DNA of 64,000 nucleotides from Triatoma infestans (taxonomy: Eukaryota; Arthropoda; Insecta; Hemiptera; Reduviidae), in NCBI GenBank assembly GCA_011037195.1, contig JAAEAF010000353.1, positions 1 to 64,000 of the forward strand. Direction: 5' to 3'. Below are positions 47,291 through 59,049 of the stretch, piece by piece. The translations under genes were made by a program, and so were the position numbers. Numbering within the stretch: the stretch's first letter is position 1; each line of letters starts with the position of its first letter. The notes beneath the pieces are model-generated. The model was given only the letters and a program-made list of their open reading frames with translations, did not search any database and was not told the DNA's origin.

Positions 47291-48530
47291 ATATCCTTAT
47301 CTTTCAAGAGTTTAGAAATAGTTTAATGCCAGCGGAAAATCACTTGCTTTTTTTTTTACCAATTTTTATATTCTAATTTTTATTTTCAAATAAAGAACGA
47401 TTACTTTTCTTTGATTTTTGGCGCTTCTGCTAGGTGAAGTAACTCTCTTCCTTTTTGACAACTGCTTTATTAAATAAATAATTCATACCCATATAAACAA
47501 TATTATAAAACGCAGTGTCAACGAAAAGTAAGACACACTTGTGTGGTTAGTGGATCAGATAACCCGTAGCTTGTCCCGACACAAGAGGACTAATAAGCAT
47601 TCTCTAAATATTTAAACGTATGAGAATATGTGTATATATATATATTATATAATAAACAAAATTGGCGACCCGCACCATTTGCAATAGAAGACGTATACGA
47701 TATAATATAGGTATGGCCAAAAATAAAATTTTCCGTTAAAAAAAGAAGTCGTAAGTTTGTATGTAAAGTTCGGGTAGTCTTGAAATAGGTAGATAGTTGA
47801 AATAAGCAGTATTATCTAGGTGTATAAATGAGGCTGGGTAGCATTATGTCCCCAGCTTCTTCAAAATAATTTTAATAAAATTGGAAAAAACAAAATCAAA
47901 AAGATATTATGGTAAACACGTTTTAAACGTTTTTCTTTAATTTAAATTAGAAAAGCTGTAAGTTATTTTAAAACGTTCAGAAATCTATTTAAATGTGGAA
48001 TAATTGAGGATGAAGGAAAAGAAAGATGATAAACATAATTGAAGGCAAAAAAAAAACCAATACTAACCAATTGATAGTATTGATATGTAATTTACGTACA
48101 AGGAATAAGGAATAGATTGATGCTTTTCATGGCCTAACCATTTGGTGTGATTCCAATCGCTAGTATACTAAATTCTTTGTTCTAAATTATCAGTTGCATA
48201 CTAAGTAGGTATGTACCCAGATTAGTAGCTATATCAAGAGTGGTCTTTGTTTTTATTTCGGTGACAGAACCATGTATTGTACATTGTACTGAAGTAACAT
48301 GGGAAAACTTAATCTATGGCTATCCACTAAGATTTCTAATACGTCACATTCCTATAACAGAAATCAGCTGATCGACTGTAAGATCGTTACTTCTGACAAA
48401 ATAAATTTTACAATTATTCTTAAATTCTATGAAATGGTTATTTTTTTAATTTGCATTATATACAATACAATGTTAAATAAATTATGGTTCCTATAACGTG
48501 ATGTAACTAAAAAAAAACTGCCTATAAATA
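47290..48530. other. Intergenic, no gene seen
   Basis: AT-rich, no recognised coding or repeat homology. Confidence 0.4.
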
Positions 48531-48534
48531 GGGT

Positions 48535-48682
48535 ACTGTTGTACTGTTAATAGGAACAAAAACACACACACACCATTTTCTAAAAAACACTTTTTTGGAT
48601 TCAGGTGACCTCAAAACGTGTATTTCCGAGGAAAACTCAATTTCGAAAATATGACACGATCGCAAAAAGTTAGAGAAAGTAG
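48535..48682 (-). repeat. Family R left-end fragment, minus orientation
   Basis: Contains AAAAAACACTTTTTTGGATTC, GAAAACTCAATTTCG, ACACGATCGC and GTTAGAGAAAGTAGAAA, the left end of R in inverse. A short CA run sits inside. Confidence 0.65.
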
Positions 48683-49059
48683 AAATTGTAATAAAATACT
48701 TATAGGCATTATCTAGCATTTCCTTTTAAAATTTCTACAGCACATTACGAAATAAGTTTAACTCCGGGAAATTAATACTCATATAATTAAATAAACAATA
48801 AATTGAATTAAAAAAAAAAAACGCATTTAGAAACATTATTTTAAATGTCATGGCTGATTAATAAAAACAAATAAACAAACTAATAAAAAAAATTATCTTC
48901 ATATTAAAAATTCTTTGACTTTGTGCCCTCCCCCCTAAGTTATACTGTGCAGTTTCCACAGCCCAGTCACATTGACATTCAAAGCGAAAGTGCTGAACAC
49001 AAAAACATTTTCTAGCAATCTATGTTCATCTGACAAAAAAAAAGCCGCTTTCGTTTTGT

Positions 49060-49350
49060 TTTGTCGGGCAGTTCGAAGAAACATTTTTTGTTATTCTTTC
49101 GTAACATGAAGTTCTTTAAAATTTGATGAATATCAGGATGTGTCTGTCCGCATTTCTGGATAATATCTGAAATTTTATCCATATTATTTTTGTTCCTGAC
49201 CGGTATTGGGATACTCAGAATAAGGCTATCAAAATCGTCGTCAGAGTATTCAAAAAATATTCATGAACAGAGTTAAATGAGAATCCGAAACTAGTCACGA
49301 ATAACTATAATAAGACGGATAAAAATCCTACGAGATTATTTGAAATTGTT
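49060..49350. repeat. Degenerate foldback related to 55402-55725
   Basis: 'ctggataatatctgaaattttatcc' with 'ttcctgaccggtattggg' on one side and GAATCCGAAACTAGTCACG with GACGGATAAAAATCC on the other are the two arms of the inverted repeat seen better at 55402-55725. Older and partly deleted. Confidence 0.5.
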
Positions 49351-49654
49351 TTACATTTTTTTTTTTTCTTTATAAGGAAAACGGATTACTTTTTTGTGAA
49401 AAAGGAAGTCTTAATATACTTTTTCCACTGAAACATTCTTATCACCAATGATAATATGATATTTTATTTCAATAGATATACTTTACAATTTTAATAATAC
49501 ATTCATTTCAAAGGTTTTATTTACCATTTTATAGTATAATATAATTATGTTTTTGTTTATATTAACACTTGAATATATCTCTTATTAAATTATTCTCAAT
49601 CACTTATTGAATTTCGCGATGTACATTTTATTCCCTAATTTATTTCAAACTTTT

Positions 49655-50097
49655 TACTTTCTCTTATTCCTAATAACTAGACTAACCTTCCTAGTAACTA
49701 GAATAACCTTCCTAGTAACCTTGTAATCGTGGCAAATTTTCGATATCGAGTTTTCATTGGAAAAATCCGTTTTTATGTTCTCTGAGTCCAAAAAAGTGTT
49801 TTTTTTTGTTTTTGTTTTTTTTTTAAATGGTCTGTGTTTATGTGAACAGCATAGCTCAAAAAACGAAAAGTCGTAGTAAGTTCAAACTTGATATCACTTT
49901 TTGGGTATCATCATAGGATCCGACAATAGGTCATCTGTCAAAATTTCACAACCGGAAGTACCATTTTACTGAATGGTATTTTCACATTCTTGTGATTTTT
50001 CTAAAAAAAAAAAAATGGCTCCGACGATTTTCTTCAAAATTAATATATCAATTACACATATAGAAATCTACAACTTTTATTTAAAACATTTCTCTGG
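49655..50097 (+). repeat. Family R copy cut by the assembly gap
   Basis: Starts TACTTTCTCTTATTCCTAATA and runs through AACGAAAAGTCGTAGTAAG and 'acaaccggaagtaccattttactgaatgg' to the gap at 50098. Confidence 0.7.
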
Positions 50098-50928
50098 NNN
50101 NNNNNNNNNNNNNNNNNNNNNNNNNNNNNNNNNNNNNNNNNNNNNNNNNNNNNNNNNNNNNNNNNNNNNNNNNNNNNNNNNNNNNNNNNNNNNNNNNNNN
50201 NNNNNNNNNNNNNNNNNNNNNNNNNNNNNNNNNNNNNNNNNNNNNNNNNNNNNNNNNNNNNNNNNNNNNNNNNNNNNNNNNNNNNNNNNNNNNNNNNNNN
50301 NNNNNNNNNNNNNNNNNNNNNNNNNNNNNNNNNNNNNNNNNNNNNNNNNNNNNNNNNNNNNNNNNNNNNNNNNNNNNNNNNNNNNNNNNNNNNNNNNNNN
50401 NNNNNNNNNNNNNNNNNNNNNNNNNNNNNNNNNNNNNNNNNNNNNNNNNNNNNNNNNNNNNNNNNNNNNNNNNNNNNNNNNNNNNNNNNNNNNNNNNNNN
50501 NNNNNNNNNNNNNNNNNNNNNNNNNNNNNNNNNNNNNNNNNNNNNNNNNNNNNNNNNNNNNNNNNNNNNNNNNNNNNNNNNNNNNNNNNNNNNNNNNNNN
50601 NNNNNNNNNNNNNNNNNNNNNNNNNNNNNNNNNNNNNNNNNNNNNNNNNNNNNNNNNNNNNNNNNNNNNNNNNNNNNNNNNNNNNNNNNNNNNNNNNNNN
50701 NNNNNNNNNNNNNNNNNNNNNNNNNNNNNNNNNNNNNNNNNNNNNNNNNNNNNNNNNNNNNNNNNNNNNNNNNNNNNNNNNNNNNNNNNNNNNNNNNNNN
50801 NNNNNNNNNNNNNNNNNNNNNNNNNNNNNNNNNNNNNNNNNNNNNNNNNNNNNNNNNNNNNNNNNNNNNNNNNNNNNNNNNNNNNNNNNNNNNNNNNNNN
50901 NNNNNNNNNNNNNNNNNNNNNNNNNNNN
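50098..50928. other. Assembly gap (831 N)
   Basis: Run of undetermined bases. It falls between a family R copy and a LINE fragment, so it is probably repeat sequence. True length may differ. Confidence 0.98.
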
Positions 50929-51059
50929 CCGAGGAGAACCTGCGTTGAGCCCCAAGGGGCAAGGTCATACGCATTTGCTCGGACAGTCAGGTCGCACCGA
51001 AAGCTCTAGAGGCTTACAGAACTACCTCATCCCTAGTGAAAGAATGTCGAGAAGCATTG

Positions 51060-51315
51060 TCGAGACTCTCCAGGCAGAACAAGGTACAGCTGCTATGGGT
51101 GCCTGGACATGCAGGGATTGAGGGTAATGGAGACAGCTGATCAACTGGCCAGGAACGGGGCTAACACTCCGTTCATTGGCCCAGAGCCGGTCCTGGGAAT
51201 AACTGGCGGAGCAATTCGTTCAGCGATTAGAGAATGGTGTCGCAGTAAGCATGAAGAGCTCTGGAGGAGGAGCCCGGGTGTTATACACAGTAAAAGGATG
51301 ATGCCAGGACTGTGA
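51060..51315 (+). pseudogene. LINE RNase H domain fragment
   Basis: QLLWVPGHAGIEGN (about 51088-51130) is the conserved RNase H end. A 1-nt frame change then leads to ADQLARNGANTPFIGPEPVL and IREWCRSKHEELWRR. A stop (TGA) at 51313-51315 precedes the next piece. Confidence 0.75.
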
Positions 51316-51330
51316 AAACGAAGAACCCAA

Positions 51331-51621
51331 ATGACTCTTAGTCTGAGTAGGAGCCAGATTTCTCTGCTGACGGGAGTATTTATGGATCGTGGTAGGTTCA
51401 GGAAACATCTGTACAAGGTAGGACTCATTCGAGCGAAACCCTTGTGCAGATTATGTCAGGAAGAGGAGGAAACGGCCTCCCACCTGTTGTTCGATTGTGT
51501 TGCAATAATCAAATTGAGGTATGAAACCTATGGTACGTTGCGCCCTGAGGAGATAGTAGCTCAAAATGACCTGGTGGTGAAGGCCCTCAAACTTCTTAAG
51601 GAGGGAAAGTTTGTCTACTAG
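51331..51621 (+). pseudogene. LINE C-terminal Cys-rich region
   Basis: MTLSLSRSQISLLTGVFMDR, then GRFRKHLYKVGLI, CRLCQEEEETASHLLFDC (a CxxC...H...C zinc-binding-like motif) and the C-terminus KALKLLKEGKFVY with a natural TAG stop. The motif is typical of I/R1-like LINE polyproteins after RNase H. Confidence 0.8.
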
Positions 51622-51715
51622 GAACTATCGGGTGTGGCACAATAAGCCTCTGTTGGCTGCAGTGCCGGGGTATAGCCCACCCAAGGTTGGTAATAATAAT
51701 AATAATAATAACAAC

Positions 51716-52214
51716 TGTTTATTCACTGTCATTAAATCTAAATATTGGGAAATATGTAGGCAATAAATATTGGCAAGTGTTCGGCAAAATAAAATTAATT
51801 TTATATTAAATGCGTTGAAAAAATGTAATAATTATAAATAATATAAAAATTATACATTATTAAACTAAAGTGTAATTATTTCCAGTCTTTTGATTCGAAT
51901 TAAAAAGTTTATATATTAAGTTGCATAATTCTAAATCCTTAAAAATGTATTTGTATCAAAATATTTAAGATATTTTGAAATAGTCAGACATGTAAGTTGT
52001 GGCCCGCGTAAATTTTATGTCAAAAAGTGACCTGAAGCTTATTTGAGTTTGACACCCCTGTTTAATAGGAAACGTGTACACGGTAGTTTTCTCAGAACCC
52101 TCCTCCAAAATATATTTTCTTCGCGCTATGTTTCCAATAAAAGTGCCAAAAAAAAGAAAGAAAAGTATTTCGTGTCTTTTAAATGTTTTGTGAAGTTTAA
52201 AGAAAACCATTTTC
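51716..52214. other. Intergenic, no gene seen
   Basis: No recognised homology. Confidence 0.4.
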
Positions 52215-52595
52215 GAGTTTAGGGGGAATTTATTGAAGGCATTTCGAGAAAAATCGCCAAGAAGTTTAAGGGAAGTTATTAGAGTAATTTTCGAGAAAAA
52301 TCGCGAAGAAGTTTAAGAGATGTTATTGGGGAATAATTTTCAAGCTAAATCGCGGAAAGTTTCAGAAAAATTGTTGGAGACATTTTCTAGAAAAATCGCG
52401 AAGAAGTTTAAGGGATGTTATTGGGGAATAATTTTCGAGCTAAATCGCGGAAAGTTTCAGAAAAATTGTTGGAGACATTTTCAAAGAAAAATCGTGAAGA
52501 AGTTTCATAAAAGTTATTGGAGTAATTTTCGAGTAAAATTGCGAAAAAGTTTAAGAGAAGTTGTTGGAGCCTTTTCGATATAAATCGCCAAAAAG
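52215..52595 (+). repeat. Minisatellite with alternating units
   Basis: Units of about 54 bp built on 'ttttcgagaaaaatcgcgaagaagtttaagggatgttattgg' variants. Two unit types alternate to give a roughly 107-bp higher-order repeat, nearly identical between about 52310-52415 and 52415-52520. The reading frame stays open over 87 codons (52320-52583), producing the repeated KLRKxFQxNxWRHF-type peptide. This is more likely a by-product of unit length being near a multiple of three than a gene. Confidence 0.8.
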
Positions 52596-52721
52596 GAAAA
52601 CAATCGTCAGTAAAATCTTATTTAGTTGATGTATTTTGATAGAATTCGGTCAAATGGGTGGCGTTACCTGACGAAATATGAATTGAGCTTCCTTCGAACT
52701 TCCGTTTTTGAGATATTTTGT

Positions 52722-52780
<59 letters not shown>

Positions 52781-52819
52781 CACACATGTGTGTGTATGTG
52801 TGTGTGTGTGTGTGTGTGA
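52722..52819. repeat. Compound self-complementary microsatellite
   Basis: (ACAT)n, (CA)n, (TA)n, CACACATGTGTGTG, then (TG)n. The CA and TG blocks are complementary, so the tract can fold into a long hairpin. Confidence 0.9.
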
Positions 52820-53374
52820 AAATTCGCAGTTTCTTTTATTTAATACAATAAAATATTATTTTTTATAAATAAGAAATTTTAATAAAAAACGGAAATGAAT
52901 GAATTTAATAGTGAACATTATATTTATTAATTACCCTTTTGGTTGGTGGATTTTAATTCCTTTTCAGACGGCATTTTTAAGGGAGATGTGTCTTCAACAA
53001 CGGAATAATTTCTACTGTTCAAAATTTGGTTTCGTCTGTCCCAGCTCACTTGAGTGCTTGCAGATAAGATCCGAGTTAGGGGGTTATCTCCCGGTGTTTA
53101 TTTTTTTTTTTTTGTATTGTTTCGTATTTTAATCTTCGATTTTTTGAAGTGGTTGTTGAATTTATATAATTTCTTTATTGGTATGTTATGTCAATATTAC
53201 TTTCAAATTTTTCACTGAATTTTATGCATTTAATTAAAATTGTTATACTGTTGATATTTACTTAATTTTTTTTTTTTAGTTTATTTAGAATTGAATTTTA
53301 TTTATTTAAAAAATGTAATACTTGAACCAAAGCAAAAAACATTTTACTATACCAAGGTTATTTTATTTTACTGT

Positions 53375-53760
53375 ACTTTCTATGGCTGTAATGCCCGTAA
53401 GAGGAAGTATTGCGTCCGAGTCAAACTGCCGAAGTTGAGTATACAATTGAAAAAATTCGTTTAAAGACTTCTTGAATGAAAAGAACCTGATCTGAAACAC
53501 TCACAAGTAAGTTCTTACTTGTAGAGTTGTAGATAGAAGAGGAAACCATCCATTTTATGACAGATTGTCTGGGTGTGAGGAGATTAGATGCAGGACCTTT
53601 GGTCAGAGCAGGATGTCTGTGGAAGAGCTTAGGCTATTTTGCCCTTAACGTTATTGTCCGATTTGTTCGGATTGCGGTGAATCTTAGATGGATATTCATT
53701 GTAGACCCGGTTTGTTGTTGCTATTCTTAGGGTAGCTATATGGGCCCAGTGAGGTGAAAT
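53375..53760 (+). repeat. Family R left-end piece followed by a LINE 3' fragment
   Basis: GTAAGAGGAAGTATTGCG at about 53397 is the inner side of the R left-end hairpin. From about 53515, AGAGGAAACCATCCATTTTATG... to TAGCTATATGGGCCCAGTG matches the 3' part of the LINE at 32590-33660, here in plus orientation. Confidence 0.6.
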
Positions 53761-54595
53761 GTGTATATCTTTGGGCGAATTAATAAATGTAAATTGTATC
53801 GAAATATATTCTTGTTATATATTTTATGATTGTAAAGTAAGGAATTTTACCGATGTACATATTTATAAATTTGGGTTTTTTGAAGGTTGGAAGGCACCAA
53901 AGAAACAGTTAGTTGAGTCAGAGATACCTGGCCTACCCCTATCACTACATTTATTTAGGACAAAGGGTATTTCCCTCTTCTCACTTTCTCCGGAGTGGAG
54001 GTAGAATATATAAGGTGGACCCTTTTAGGGAAGGGGGTCAGTTCAAAATTTATACTATAAAAAGAGTGAAGTCTGTCATTAGAAAAAGTCATGTTACATT
54101 AGTGAGTGGTGGAAGTGCCCCAAGAAACCCAACCTTCTTCAAGTCAGAACATATGTAAGTTTTAAAAAAAGCAGTTTCTCCTAAATGACAAGATCTCTTA
54201 TGTTGTTGTATCCTCAATATATTGTATTTATTAATTTTTTACATATACTTTTTATTTTAATTATATATTTTTTGAATCTATATATTTAATTGTTTTTCAT
54301 TATCACCAACTTCTGTATAAACACAGACCTCACGAGATCCCTTTAGAGAAGATTTAAAATATGAATTATAATAATTAATTATTAATTAACATATTTAAGT
54401 TATCCCTCCTCAATACCAATCATATTACAGAGGCTTTGGATAGCGTAGGGTTTGATCCCTCCCCATAGACAAATTCTTACTCTAAATACAATTTAATCAG
54501 GAAATTTTCTTTAAAATTATGTTACAGTGTTTAGACGGTCTGCCCCTCCCCCAAAAGTGGTGGTGCTATGGGAATTTGACTTGAATACCTGAGTG
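53761..54595. other. Intergenic, no gene seen
   Basis: Short open frames near 53759-54158 overlap in two frames and show no domain. Confidence 0.35.
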
Positions 54596-54599
54596 ACCT

Positions 54600-55385
54600 T
54601 AGTTGGACCGTTCTATGTCAAAACCAAGAAAGATTGGGCAAATTTAAATTTAAAGTAACTGACAGACCCACAAATTACCCTCTGATAAAAATTTTGTTAG
54701 TAAAATGTTTCAAATAAAAATGATTCGTTTCTATCTATGCAGCAAGAATTCCAAGTTTAGTGAAAATCGTTGTAACCGTTTTCGAGCAAAGTTCAAAAAA
54801 CTCAAAATACCTATTCTTTAAAATCGCATTTCTGGTAAACCTATTTTCTAAACCTAATTTGGAAGACTAAATCAGTGCTTTTAATGTGTATTAATGTTAT
54901 GTAAGTAGTAAAATCATATATTTAATAAAGTGGTATTTTGGAGGAAAGCATAACGCTACTAATCCCCCAGGAACCAACAAAAAAATCAATTTTTGGGGGA
55001 AACAAATGTTTCAAATAAAAGTGTTAGGTATTTATGGGATTAGATAGTACACAAAGTTTAAACAAAATTAAAGTCATTTTTGAGGGAATCATGAAAAGAA
55101 ATAAAATAAAACCATTCAGTGAAGTGCCATTTTCGGTTGATGGATTTTGCCCAAAAATCTTCGTGTCTAATGCGGCGGTAGTATCTAAACGGAATATCAA
55201 GTTTGAACTTCCTACGACTTGTCTTTTTTGAAATATTCTATTACATACAAAACACATACACGCAGAGACCACTCGCTAAAACATTTTTCGTATTCAGGGG
55301 ACCCCAAAACATGTATTTCCGGTGAAAACTCAATTTTGATAATCTGGCACTCGGTCGCAATATTTTTTCTTACTAGGAGCAATAT
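54600..55385 (-). repeat. Family R copy, minus orientation
   Basis: In inverse: 'gttaaccgttttcgagcaaa', ATTTCTGGTAAACC, GGAAAGCATAACGCTACT, 'tttcggttgatggattttgcccaaaaatcttcgtgtc', GAACTTCCTACGACTTG, and GGTGAAAACTCAATTTTG at the outer end. The terminal hairpin is replaced by the foldback starting near 55402. Confidence 0.7.
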
Positions 55386-55401
55386 GTCGATAGTTCCGCA
55401 A

Positions 55402-55725
55402 TGCTGGATAATATCTGGTATTTTATCCCATGTAGCATGCATATTTCTTTTATTCCTGACCGGTTTCGGATTTTCATACATCGTCAAAGCAAATTTATTT
55501 AAGTTCGTGTAAAGAGTTCAATTCAACACAATGTTTCCGTTACACTCGACCAACTAACAAGGTGTCCAACCAACCAACAAGTGTTGAGTGTGATAGAAAC
55601 ATTGCGTTGAAGTGAACTCACTACAAGAACTTAATAAATTTGCTCTGACGATGGATGAAAATCCGAAACCTTGTCAGGAATAAGAGGATTATGCATGCTA
55701 AGACGGATAAAATACTAGAGATTAT
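55402..55725. repeat. Foldback with hammerhead-ribozyme-like motif
   Basis: Two arms of about 150 bp in inverse (about 55402-55553 and 55578-55725) around a centre of CCAACCAACCAACAAG type. The right arm contains CTGACGATGGATGAAAATCC followed by GAAACC. CTGACGA fits the CUGANGA box, GGAT-GAAA-ATCC is a perfect stem II hairpin with one extra T, and GAAAC follows. The left arm has the same in inverse but with TTGACGA. Hammerhead motifs are established in the terminal repeats of Penelope-like elements, so this is probably such a repeat pair. Confidence 0.6.
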
Positions 55726-55727
55726 AA

Positions 55728-56482
55728 TTTTTACTATTATTATTATTATTATTACCAACCTCGGGATGGCTATATCCAGGCACTGCAGCCAACAGAAAGC
55801 TTATTGTGCCATCCCCGATAGTTCCTAGTTGACAAACCCTCCCTCCTTAAGAAGTTTGAGGGCCTTCACCGCCAGGTCATTTTGATGTACTATCTCCTGA
55901 GGTGGCAACATACAAAAGGTTTCATACTTCAATTTAATTATTGCAATGCAATCAAACCACTGGTGGGAGGCCGTTTCCTCCTCTTCCTGACATAATTTGC
56001 ACAAGGGTTCCGCTCGAATGAGCCCTACCTTTACAGATGTTTCCTAAACCTACCATGACCCGTAAATAGTCCCGTCACCAGAGAAATCTGGCTCCTACTC
56101 AGATTAAGAGTCATTTGGGTCCTTCGTTTACACAGTCCTGGCATCGTCCTTTTACTATGTATGACACCCGGGCTCCCCCTCGAGAGCTCTTCATGTTACT
56201 GCGACATCACTCTCTAATCGCTGCACGAATGGCTCCGCCAGTTATCCCCAGGACCGGCTTTGGAACAATGAACGGAGTGTTAGCCTCGTTCCTGGCCAGT
56301 TGATCAGCTGTCTCATTACCCTCAATCCCTGCATGTCCAGGCACCCATAGCAACTGTACCTTGTTGTGCCTGGAGAGCCTCACCAATGCCTCACAACATT
56401 CTTTCAGTAGGGATGAGATAGTTTTGCAAGTCTCTAGGGCTTTCAGTGCGGCCTGGCTGTCCGAGCAAATGCGTAATTCCTA
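55728..56482 (-). mobile_element. LINE 3' end, minus-strand copy of the 50929 family
   Basis: (ATT)n at 55733-55752 is the inverse of the TAA-type tail. The minus strand then gives the Cys-rich region (CKLCQEEEETASH, about 55965-56005), LSRSQISLVTG, PGLCKRRTQMTLNLS, and RNase H with LLWVPGHAGIEGNETADQLA near 56295-56360 and ICSDSQAALKALE near 56430-56475. Broken by stops. It ends abruptly at about 56482 (5' truncation). Confidence 0.8.
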
Positions 56483-56579
56483 CTAAATATTGATTAAATG
56501 TACACTGGGTGCACCAGAATGTATCATGTACTAATTTCTATCAGTACGATAAAAAATATTTCTGAATCCGGCAACAATG

Positions 56580-57640
56580 AATCTTTATGAGTAAAACTAA
56601 ACGCCAACTTCCCCGGAGCATATTACTTCTACACCGATGGATGTAGATACTGATCTATACCATTTCTAGTCCGATTTCTTGTCCACTAGAAGGAGTGGAA
56701 TGCTCGGTGTTCAACCCGCAAACCGAACAAAGTATGTTATACAGGTTAAATCGTAATGCCTCATTTTTGCAGCCAAACTAATTGCCATAAACAAAATGCG
56801 CAAATCTTATTTTTACGATAGATGCACAAACAATGGTCATTCCTTCCGACAGCAAAAGTATGTTTACCAAATTAAGAAAACCCCGGGGGGCATAATGCTG
56901 ACTTCATTGTCCTCGAAACTGTTTATCCCCTTAAGAGAGCGGATCTTAACGGAAAAATTGTACGGTTGGCAATGAAATTGCAGACTCCAAAGCGAAGCAG
57001 GCCATAAAACTAGAGGATTACAATTTTGAAAAGTTATTACCCTCAGATAAAAGGAATTACTCAAAACGTAAGTATTACAGAAAATGGTCCATTGAATATG
57101 AGAAATCAAAATGCTTCCAAGGTAAATTTTACACTTCCCCAGAGCCGACAATACTAAAAGAACCTTGTTGATTAACCTACCAGAAAGTAGGTAAAGTTTC
57201 TTTACAACCATAACCAGACTGCGTTTCAACCATAACTTTTCTCCTCATCATCTGTCTCGATAGCAATCTCAATCAACCCAGTCTGCTCATGTCCCGCGGA
57301 ATCAATCATCAACGCCAACCACTTCTGATTCTCGAATATGATAATCACCAAGAGGATAGAGATAAATGCAAAATGTACACTTCCTGCCAATCTGCATACT
57401 ATCCTCACCACCGACTATATTTGGCTATTTTCAATTTTATAAATAAAAACAAAATCACACTATGAAATTAAAAAGCAAATAGTATAAGTAGAACAATGTG
57501 TAGTTCTACATCAACAACAAACGCCTTACCACCAGCTGCAGCTAAAACGCCAATGAAATCTGCAAGAAACCTGGGCAGAGAATCTGGCTAATCTGCACAG
57601 ACAGCAAGCCAAGGAGAAGAAGAAGAAGAAGAAAAAATAT
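56580..57640 (+). pseudogene. LINE RNase H and C-terminal remnant, different family, plus strand
   Basis: Shifting plus-strand frames give YYFYTDGC (about 56630, the RNase H start), AKLIAINKMRKS (about 56775) and IPSDSKSMF (about 56845). After about 300 bp a C-terminal region appears, with RKWSIEYEKSKCF and a broken FSPHHLSR near 57240. The piece ends in (GAA)n near 57617-57632. It differs from the RNase H family at 50929. Confidence 0.45.
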
Positions 57641-57730
57641 TAAAGTTTTAAGAAATCGTCATTTTATATATAACTGTGTAAGCAGGAGTAAGAGAAAGTC
57701 GTGTGAGTGTTTCACACTAGATAATTTTTA
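57635..57730 (+). repeat. Family R right-end fragment
   Basis: AGGAGTAAGAGAAAGTCGTG plus TGAGTGTTTCACACTAGAT is the best-preserved right terminus, with the hairpin GTGTGAGTGTTTCACAC intact. Confidence 0.75.
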
Positions 57731-58480
57731 GAAATCACTATATTTGCTATATTTTTCTGTTTTTAAGTTAATGGTTAATTATTTATCAATATATTGATAA
57801 TTTATTGTGAGGATAAAAATGTCAAACGCATCAGAACATTTACACACCACTGTTACAACCTACATGACAAAGTGTTATCTTTTATCAGCTAGGGAGTTAC
57901 GAGGATTATAACTGCATGTAAACATAGGGGAAAAAAACAATTCATTTTATGGCATGATAATGATTTCTAGATCAAAATATTTAAAATATTGTTTGTCTAA
58001 AATTTTAGGCGAGAAGAATAATAGAAAAGAATTTAGGACTTGTAAATATTAAGGAACTGAGATGTGGAATCGAGGAATCGAGGCATGGAAAATGATCATG
58101 TAATGGGAACCGAACTCATGGAATCCGAAGAGCGGAGAAGTATACATTAAATGAATCAAAAGTTAGTTACTCCCTATCTTGGCTAGGCTAGGAAGGGAGA
58201 GTTCGATTCATATAAGTAGAGCGACAGCTTAGGACAGTTCAGGGCAGTTTACGACCATTTTAACAACAGTGCAACTAGTCAGCAACTTATCTACTACCTT
58301 TATATTACAGCCAGTCTGTCTCTTTATTATTCTCTCGCTACCTAACTTTTATATTTTACTGCAAAAGTTCTTGCAGTTTGTTTATTTCTCTAAAAATCTC
58401 TCTAATTCTCTCTCATATTAACGATGTTTCTTTATATATCAACGATATTTCTTTATCTATCAAGCATTGCAAGCATAGAT
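57731..58480. other. Intergenic, no gene seen
   Basis: AT-rich with a pyrimidine-rich patch near 58310-58440. No recognised homology. Confidence 0.35.
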
Positions 58481-58484
58481 AGAT

Positions 58485-59040
58485 AATTTTATTGCCTTCA
58501 AATCATTTGTACATATAAATGCATACAAGGCTCGTCACAATAAATATTACATAATATATAAAAAAAAGTACATAAAATTGGAAATAACTGTCAACAATTA
58601 TTATATTAGCAAACACACTCTATATATAGATTATAAGCCGCCAATCTAATATTATAATAAAAACTGAGAATGGGAAAAATTGTGGAAATAATTTTATATT
58701 ATTACAGTTATTGTTTTGTCTTTTATAATTTAGTTAACAATTCATCTAGTGAGTATATACATTTACTTAATAAATAGTCTTTCAGTTTCTTTTTAAAAAT
58801 CTTTTAAATTTAAAAGTTCACCAATAGATGACGGAATCATTTTAAACATTTTTATACCCATGGAGATATAGAAATTATGAATTGTAGTATACCTTGTAAA
58901 TGGTGGACAAACTAAACCTTTACTTTTTGTTTCGTTGGGGCTAATACTTTTAGTGACAAAATAATCATCTTTGTTTTTAAACACCAACACTGCCAATTTA
59001 TAGATATATAAAGATGGAAGAGTAAGCATATTTAACTTTT
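58485..59040 (-). pseudogene. LINE 3' part, minus strand
   Basis: The minus-strand frame 58793-59029 reads LTLPSLYIYKLAVLVFKNK, then TRYTTIHNFYISMGIKMF and IPSSIGELLNLKDF. This resembles the extreme C-terminus of CR1/jockey-like LINE polymerases. The rest, to about 58485, would be its 3' UTR. It abuts an inverted polymerase piece. Confidence 0.65.
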
Positions 59041-59049
59041 TAAAATGAT

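Larger units (their letters stand above)
50929..51712 (+). mobile_element. LINE 3' end with RNase H, Cys-rich tail and TAA-type tail
   Basis: Begins at the gap edge and ends in (TAATAA)n near 51692-51712, the tail type of I-like LINEs. It shows the RNase H domain in broken frames and a Cys-rich C-terminus (51331-51621). A minus-strand copy of the same family is at 55728-56482. Confidence 0.8.

Noticed and set aside
49973..51121. Long open frames across the N run (plus strand 382 aa; minus strand 292 and 297 aa)
   Set aside because: They consist almost wholly of undetermined residues from the assembly gap; only the flanking repeat ends are real.
52320..52583. An 87-aa repeat protein
   Set aside because: The open frame follows from the minisatellite unit; no start context, domain or flanking exon supports a gene.
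54600..55512. Overlapping ORFs on both strands around 55.0-55.5 kb
   Set aside because: They are translations of a family R copy and the adjacent foldback, which lack consistent frames between copies.
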